Of a stretch of 64,000 bases of DNA, positions 59,776-64,000 are shown piece by piece. The position numbers and the translations under genes were made by a program. The notes under the pieces were generated by a model. The model saw only the letters and a list, made by a program, of their open reading frames with translations, made no database searches and had not been told where the DNA came from. The stretch comes from Litorimonas sp963972195 (GTDB lineage: Bacteria > Pseudomonadota > Alphaproteobacteria > Caulobacterales > Maricaulaceae): the NCBI GenBank assembly GCA_963972195.1, contig CAXATH010000007.1, forward strand, positions 1 through 64,000, read 5' to 3'. How positions within the stretch are numbered: the stretch's first letter is position 1; each line of letters opens with the position of its first letter.

Positions 59776-60842
59776 AACAACTCCTCTTGCTCGCCGCTTC
59801 TACGCTTATCTTAGTGTCTTGTAGTAATGGAGAAGAGGCCGAAATTTTAGAACCGTCTCCGTCGACTGAGGCGCAGGCGCCCGTGGCAGAGCGATCAAGC
59901 TCTGACAATAACATCGGATCCGTCGAAATGAACACAGCGGGTATCATCGCCGATGATGCCAAAATAGAAAACCTTGGCGGATCTTTTGGCTGGTCTGAGG
60001 GCCCTGTCTGGATTGCCGAGGACCAACGCCTTTTATTCACAGACGTCCCCGGTAATGTCATCTGGAGTTATAAGGACGATGAAGGGCTAATCAAATTTCT
60101 GGAACCTTCGGGTTTTGCGGGCGAGACACCTGACTGGATGGGATCGCCCGGGGCCAATGGGTTGATCCGTTACGGCGAAAACGAGATTCTGTTGCCCAGC
60201 CACGGCGAACGAGGCCTCTACGCCATGGACCTTGATACAAAAGAAAAACGTCTCATCGTAGATGAGTATGAGGGCAAAAAGTTTAATAGTCCGAATGACG
60301 CGGTTGTTCACAAATCCGGGGTCATATTTTTTACAGATCCTCCTTATGGCTTGGCCGGAGGAGATGAGTCTGATGCGAAAGAAATCGCTTTCAACGGGGT
60401 CTATGCTTATACGCCCGGCGGCGAGGTGAATCTAATTGATGACAAGCTAACCCGGCCGAACGGAATTATTTTATCGCCGGATGGGTCAACTCTTTATGTG
60501 GCAAATTCTGACCCTGAAGATACGATATGGAAAAAATATCCTGTTGCAGACGACGGCACAGTCGGAGACGGGGCAGTCTTTCTGGACGCCACAGCAGATA
60601 TCGCCGCCGGAGAGCGAGGGAATGCCGATGGCATGGCGGTTGATACAGAGGGCCGCCTTTATGCGACCGGACCAGGCGGCGTTTTAGTGATTTCGCCAGA
60701 AGGCGAACGTTTAGGGCTAATCAGGACAGGAAAGCCCGTCGCAAATGTCACTTTTGGCGGCCCGGACGGGAATGTTCTTTACATGACTTCGGCTGATATA
60801 TTGGCGCGCGTACCGACTCTCGCAAAGGGTCACGGGCTTTAA
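59772..60842 (+). CDS. SMP-30/gluconolactonase-type lipoprotein
   Basis: A 356-residue beta-propeller of the SMP-30/gluconolactonase/LRE type. The lipobox LVSC lies at about residues 14-17. Motifs include GPVWIAEDQRLLFTDVPGN, KFNSPNDAVVHKSGVIFFTDPPYG, RPNGIILSPDGSTLYVAN and GNADGMAVDTEG, which hold the acidic metal ligands. It should hydrolyse a sugar lactone such as gluconolactone outside the cytoplasm. It is coupled to glk by an ATGA overlap, suggesting a periplasmic oxidative branch that meets the cytoplasmic Entner-Doudoroff route. Confidence 0.9.
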   Translation: MKQLLLLAASTLILVSCSNGEEAEILEPSPSTEAQAPVAERSSSDNNIGSVEMNTAGIIADDAKIENLGGSFGWSEGPVWIAEDQRLLFTDVPGNVIWSYKDDEGLIKFLEPSGFAGETPDWMGSPGANGLIRYGENEILLPSHGERGLYAMDLDTKEKRLIVDEYEGKKFNSPNDAVVHKSGVIFFTDPPYGLAGGDESDAKEIAFNGVYAYTPGGEVNLIDDKLTRPNGIILSPDGSTLYVANSDPEDTIWKKYPVADDGTVGDGAVFLDATADIAAGERGNADGMAVDTEGRLYATGPGGVLVISPEGERLGLIRTGKPVANVTFGGPDGNVLYMTSADILARVPTLAKGHGL

Positions 60843-60850
60843 TAAAGCGT

Positions 60851-62728
60851 CTAGCCTGAGGTAAATTGCAGCGCCGCAAGGCGGGCATAAAGTCCGTCCT
60901 GCGCGAGAAGGCTTTCATGTGTCCCCGTTTCGACAATCTTGCCTTCATCCATCACGATAATTCGGTCGGCCTTGAGAACAGTGGCCAGACGGTGGGCAAT
61001 AACCAAGGTTGTCTTTGTCTTGGACATGGCTTCAAAAGCGGATTGAACGGCGCGCTCACTTTCCGCGTCTAGGGCGCTGGTGGCTTCATCCAGAAGCAGG
61101 ATAGGCGCGTCGCGTAATATCGCTCTGGCAATGGCCAAACGCTGTCTCTGTCCGCCTGAGAGCGTTACAGCGGATTCACCCAGATCGGTGTTGTAACCCT
61201 CCGGCAGTTTTTCGATAAACTCATGTGCAAAGGCGGCTTTTGCGGCGGCAATAACTTCGTCATCTGTCGCGCCTTCACGGCCATAGCGGATATTGTCCAA
61301 AGCACTCCCGGAAAAGAGAGGCGTATTTTGTTGCACGATAGCAAATTGCTCACGCAGATTTTGCGGAGACATTTGAGTGATTGGCAGATCGTCCAACTCA
61401 ATCTCGCCGGATTGAACATCGTAAAAGCGTAATAAGAGTTGGAAGACGGTGGATTTTCCTGCCCCGGACGGGCCGACCAGAGCGACGGTTTCTCCGGCCT
61501 GAATATTGAATTGAACGTTTTGCAATGCTCTTTCGGTCGGACGGGACGGGTACACAAAGGTGACATTCTCAAAAGCGATTGCGCCCGTCGCAGAACTGAA
61601 ATCACTGGATTCGGATGGCGCCAAGATGGCGGGGTCTTCTCCTAACAACTCCATGACCCTTTCTGTTGCGCCTGACGCACGGAGGAGCTCCGTCCATGTT
61701 CCTGTGAGAAAACCGACATTGGAGACCGCCGAAATAGCCAAGAATATGAACTGAACGATAGACCCGCCGGTCATGGTCGAATCCGGCTGGCTCACAAGAT
61801 TTGCGCCATACCAAATAACCCCGACCATACCGGTCAGGCCGATTCCGAATATGACGAAAGTCATAATAGATCTGACAAAAATTCTTTTTCGATTGGCGTT
61901 ATAAGTTTCCTCTACGGCCGCATCGAAAGAGTCTCTTTCGTAAGCTTCTCTTGTAAAAGCCTGTACGGTGGCAATGGCGCCGATAGCTTCCCCGGCCCGG
62001 GCAGAGGCGTGAGCCAGATTATTCTGGCTGGTCATGGATAATTTTCGAATGGAGCGTCCAATCAGAATTGCTGGCACCAGAATTATGGGTCCGATAAGCA
62101 CGACAAGAAGCGTCAGCTTCCAGCTCACAAAAAACATCCAGATAATCGCTCCAATAGTCACCACTGCTGAACGAAGCGCAAAGGAGACGGAAGAGCCAAT
62201 AACGGTTTCGATCAGCGTTGTATCTGTTGTCAGGCGAGATAGAACTTCCCCTGTGCGCAAGGTTTCAAAGAAGGTGAGATCTAGGCGCGTAAGTTTGCCG
62301 AAAACCGCTTTTCGGATGTCGGCTATGACGCGCTGGCCGAGCAAACTAATAAAATAAAATCGCGCTGAACTGAAAATGGCTAAGGTGAGTACGATGATAA
62401 TAGCAAATCCGAAATAGGGCGTGAGGCTACCGACATCACCGCCGAGCGCATAAGTACTGCAATAGTCCAGAGGTTTGGAGTCGCCGATAAATCCACAATC
62501 GACAATGACCTTTGCGGCCAGCGTCATGGCAAGGTTGAGCCCAGCGGCCACCATCAAGGCGATAAGGAAAAGCGTAAGGGTGAGGGGATAGCGGGCAATG
62601 AACGGCCAGAGTTGCCGCAGCGGCTTTATGCTCTTGGCTTTGCCTCGCTTGGTTTTGTCATCTTCTATCTGCGCCGAAAAAGCGGCCCCGCTACTGCGGG
62701 ATATGTCGATATCCTGTTCGTCTGACAC
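60851..62728 (-). CDS. ABC exporter, fused permease and ATPase (MsbA-like)
   Basis: A 625-residue half-transporter. Six hydrophobic segments span about residues 50-330, then an ATPase domain with Walker A GPSGAGKSTVFQLL (about 410), the signature LSGGQRQRLAIARA and Walker B ILLLDEATSALD. A homodimer would export lipid or drug-like substrates across the inner membrane. It is convergent with the gluconolactonase-type gene, eight bases apart, so it is functionally separate from the sugar operon. Substrate unknown. Confidence 0.93.
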   Translation of the reverse strand: MSDEQDIDISRSSGAAFSAQIEDDKTKRGKAKSIKPLRQLWPFIARYPLTLTLFLIALMVAAGLNLAMTLAAKVIVDCGFIGDSKPLDYCSTYALGGDVGSLTPYFGFAIIIVLTLAIFSSARFYFISLLGQRVIADIRKAVFGKLTRLDLTFFETLRTGEVLSRLTTDTTLIETVIGSSVSFALRSAVVTIGAIIWMFFVSWKLTLLVVLIGPIILVPAILIGRSIRKLSMTSQNNLAHASARAGEAIGAIATVQAFTREAYERDSFDAAVEETYNANRKRIFVRSIMTFVIFGIGLTGMVGVIWYGANLVSQPDSTMTGGSIVQFIFLAISAVSNVGFLTGTWTELLRASGATERVMELLGEDPAILAPSESSDFSSATGAIAFENVTFVYPSRPTERALQNVQFNIQAGETVALVGPSGAGKSTVFQLLLRFYDVQSGEIELDDLPITQMSPQNLREQFAIVQQNTPLFSGSALDNIRYGREGATDDEVIAAAKAAFAHEFIEKLPEGYNTDLGESAVTLSGGQRQRLAIARAILRDAPILLLDEATSALDAESERAVQSAFEAMSKTKTTLVIAHRLATVLKADRIIVMDEGKIVETGTHESLLAQDGLYARLAALQFTSG

Positions 62729-62879
62729 CTTTGCCTGACCTTTCTAAAATTTCAGAGCGCTTTAACGCGAAGATGGAGCGCGGGCGAGGGTTAAATCAGC
62801 GCAGTTTGCAGCTTTCCTCTCGAAAGGGATGAGAAAAGTCTCTTGAAAGCCCGGCGCATAAATCTATGACCACGCAAGC

Positions 62880-64000
62880 ATGTCGACTCCTCTCAATATC
62901 CTTCAGTCCGCTTTCGGATTTGATGATTTCCGTCCCGGTCAGGAGGAAATTATTCAGGGTATTTTGAAAGGCGAATCTGTCCTCGCGGTCATGCCGACCG
63001 GCGCCGGGAAGTCGCTCTGTTATCAAGTGCCTTCGCAAATATTACCCCGGCCGACTATTGTGGTTTCGCCTCTCGTAGCGCTCATGGATAATCAGGTCGC
63101 TGGCCTCCGGGCAAATGGTATCGCCGCGTCTTGTCTACATTCTGGGCAAAGCCGCGAGGTTAATATCGCGCAATGGCGAGACGTTACGATGGGGCGAAGT
63201 AAAATACTTTATGTCTCTCCGGAAAGGCTGATGACCGGGCGAATGTTGTCTGCGATGAAGGCGTTGAACCCGTCTTTATTTGTCGTGGACGAAGCGCATT
63301 GCGTATCCAAATGGGGGCCAGCTTTTCGTCCGGAATATGCTGACCTGACCCGGCTGCATACTTTGTTTCCCGAGAGCCATTTTGCCGCTTTCACAGCGAC
63401 GGCGGATGACGCCACGCGGGAAGATATTGCGCAGCAACTTTTTAGCCGCCGGGGGAAAATAATTGTCCATGGATTTGACCGGCCTAACCTTTCTCTGACG
63501 GTCTTGCCCGTTGATAACAGGCCGCGGCAATTGGCAAACCTTTTGATCAATCAGAAAGGTAATTCCGGAATTGTCTATTGTCTTTCACGAAAGAATACAG
63601 AGGCTTACGCCAAAAACTTAAATGATGCGGGTTACACCGCCCTGTCATACCATGCCGGCATGTCGTCCGAAGATCGCTATGAAAACCTAGATCGGTTTAT
63701 AACGGAACCAGGTATTATCATGGTCGCAACAATTGCTTTTGGGATGGGTATAGACAAGCCGGATATCCGCTTCGTTTATCACGTCAATTTACCGTCTTCG
63801 ATGGAAGCCTATTACCAGGAAATTGGGCGGGCCGGCCGTGATGGTCTCCCCGCCGAGACGGCGCTTTTATTCGGCCTGGATGATATCCGTATGCGGCGTC
63901 AATTTATTACCAATGACGGAAGTGAACGTGACCACCAAATGCGTGAGTTCAAACGCCTCGACGCCCTTATAGGATATTGCGAAACCTCTGGATGCCGCCG
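62880..64000 (+). CDS. recQ: ATP-dependent DNA helicase RecQ, N-terminal part
   Basis: The reading frame from ATG 62880 runs off the right edge, giving about 373 residues of a RecQ helicase. Motifs in order: FRPGQEEII (motif 0), PTGAGKSLCYQVP (Walker A), VVDEAHCVSKWG (DEAH box), FTATADD, and QEIGRAGRDGLPAET (motif VI). RecQ unwinds DNA during recombination and fork repair. The zinc and HRDC regions lie beyond the window. No strong ribosome-binding site precedes the start; ATG 62866 is in another frame. Confidence 0.93.
   Translation, partial: MSTPLNILQSAFGFDDFRPGQEEIIQGILKGESVLAVMPTGAGKSLCYQVPSQILPRPTIVVSPLVALMDNQVAGLRANGIAASCLHSGQSREVNIAQWRDVTMGRSKILYVSPERLMTGRMLSAMKALNPSLFVVDEAHCVSKWGPAFRPEYADLTRLHTLFPESHFAAFTATADDATREDIAQQLFSRRGKIIVHGFDRPNLSLTVLPVDNRPRQLANLLINQKGNSGIVYCLSRKNTEAYAKNLNDAGYTALSYHAGMSSEDRYENLDRFITEPGIIMVATIAFGMGIDKPDIRFVYHVNLPSSMEAYYQEIGRAGRDGLPAETALLFGLDDIRMRRQFITNDGSERDHQMREFKRLDALIGYCETSGCR

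Noticed and set aside
1..64000. CRISPR arrays, insertion sequences, prophage or integrase genes, rRNA
   Set aside because: Looked for on both strands by eye; no regular repeat-spacer pattern, transposase or integrase motif or rRNA segment was recognised.

Overview
The window looks like a chromosomal segment of a marine-type alphaproteobacterium, probably of the Caulobacterales/Maricaulales/Hyphomonadaceae kind. This is inferred from gene content, not from a marker gene: large TonB-dependent receptors with typical alphaproteobacterial leaders, tryptophan-halogenase-like genes beside a TonB receptor, a zwf-pgl-edd-glk Entner-Doudoroff operon, and moderate GC. I saw no rRNA, CRISPR array, transposase or prophage gene. 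One tRNA (tRNA-Ser, GCT) is present.

Region 1 (1-5 kb) holds the end of an acyl-CoA ligase gene, an alpha/beta hydrolase, an MFS carrier, a small ABM-like protein and a BCCT transporter. Region 2 (5-36 kb) is the most striking part: a dense island for D-amino-acid or peptide scavenging. It encodes a TonB receptor; five exported serine beta-lactamase-fold hydrolases; two exported N-acyl-D-amino-acid deacylase homologues; two M19 dipeptidases; two enolase-superfamily epimerases (DgcA-like); two DUF1611 proteins (DgcN-like); the DUF819 and YkvI-type carriers; and the E1 alpha and beta subunits of a branched-chain 2-oxoacid dehydrogenase. Two local regulators sit inside it. An XRE-cupin protein (15.5 kb) is the best candidate owner of an operator, TCCTGATTAGGA, that abuts the -10 box of five promoters across 25 kb. 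A GntR protein (24.6 kb) is the best candidate owner of AAGGCAGCCTT sites on both sides of its own gene. Most enzyme types occur twice, once in each regulatory arm. A reasonable model is that exported hydrolases release D-amino acids or dipeptides, the carriers import them, and DgcN/DgcA convert D-glutamate to the L series; the E1 subunits would feed on branched-chain keto acids from the same peptides.

Region 3 (36-41 kb) is ordinary accessory metabolism: tRNA-Ser, a flavoprotein monooxygenase, an old-yellow-enzyme reductase, a lipoprotein with two SGNH hydrolase units, and a 23-residue membrane ORF. Region 4 (40.7-60.8 kb) is a sugar-utilisation block: a four-gene tryptophan-halogenase-like operon (one member has lost the catalytic residues), a divergent carbohydrate-type TonB receptor, a GH3 lipoprotein glucosidase, eda, a LacI regulator, and zwf-pgl-edd-glk followed by an SMP-30/gluconolactonase-type lipoprotein. 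The palindrome TGACANCGCTGTCA overlaps the -35 box both before the TonB receptor/halogenase pair and before zwf, tying both to the LacI regulator. Region 5 (60.8-64 kb) holds an MsbA-like ABC exporter and the start of recQ, which runs off the right edge.
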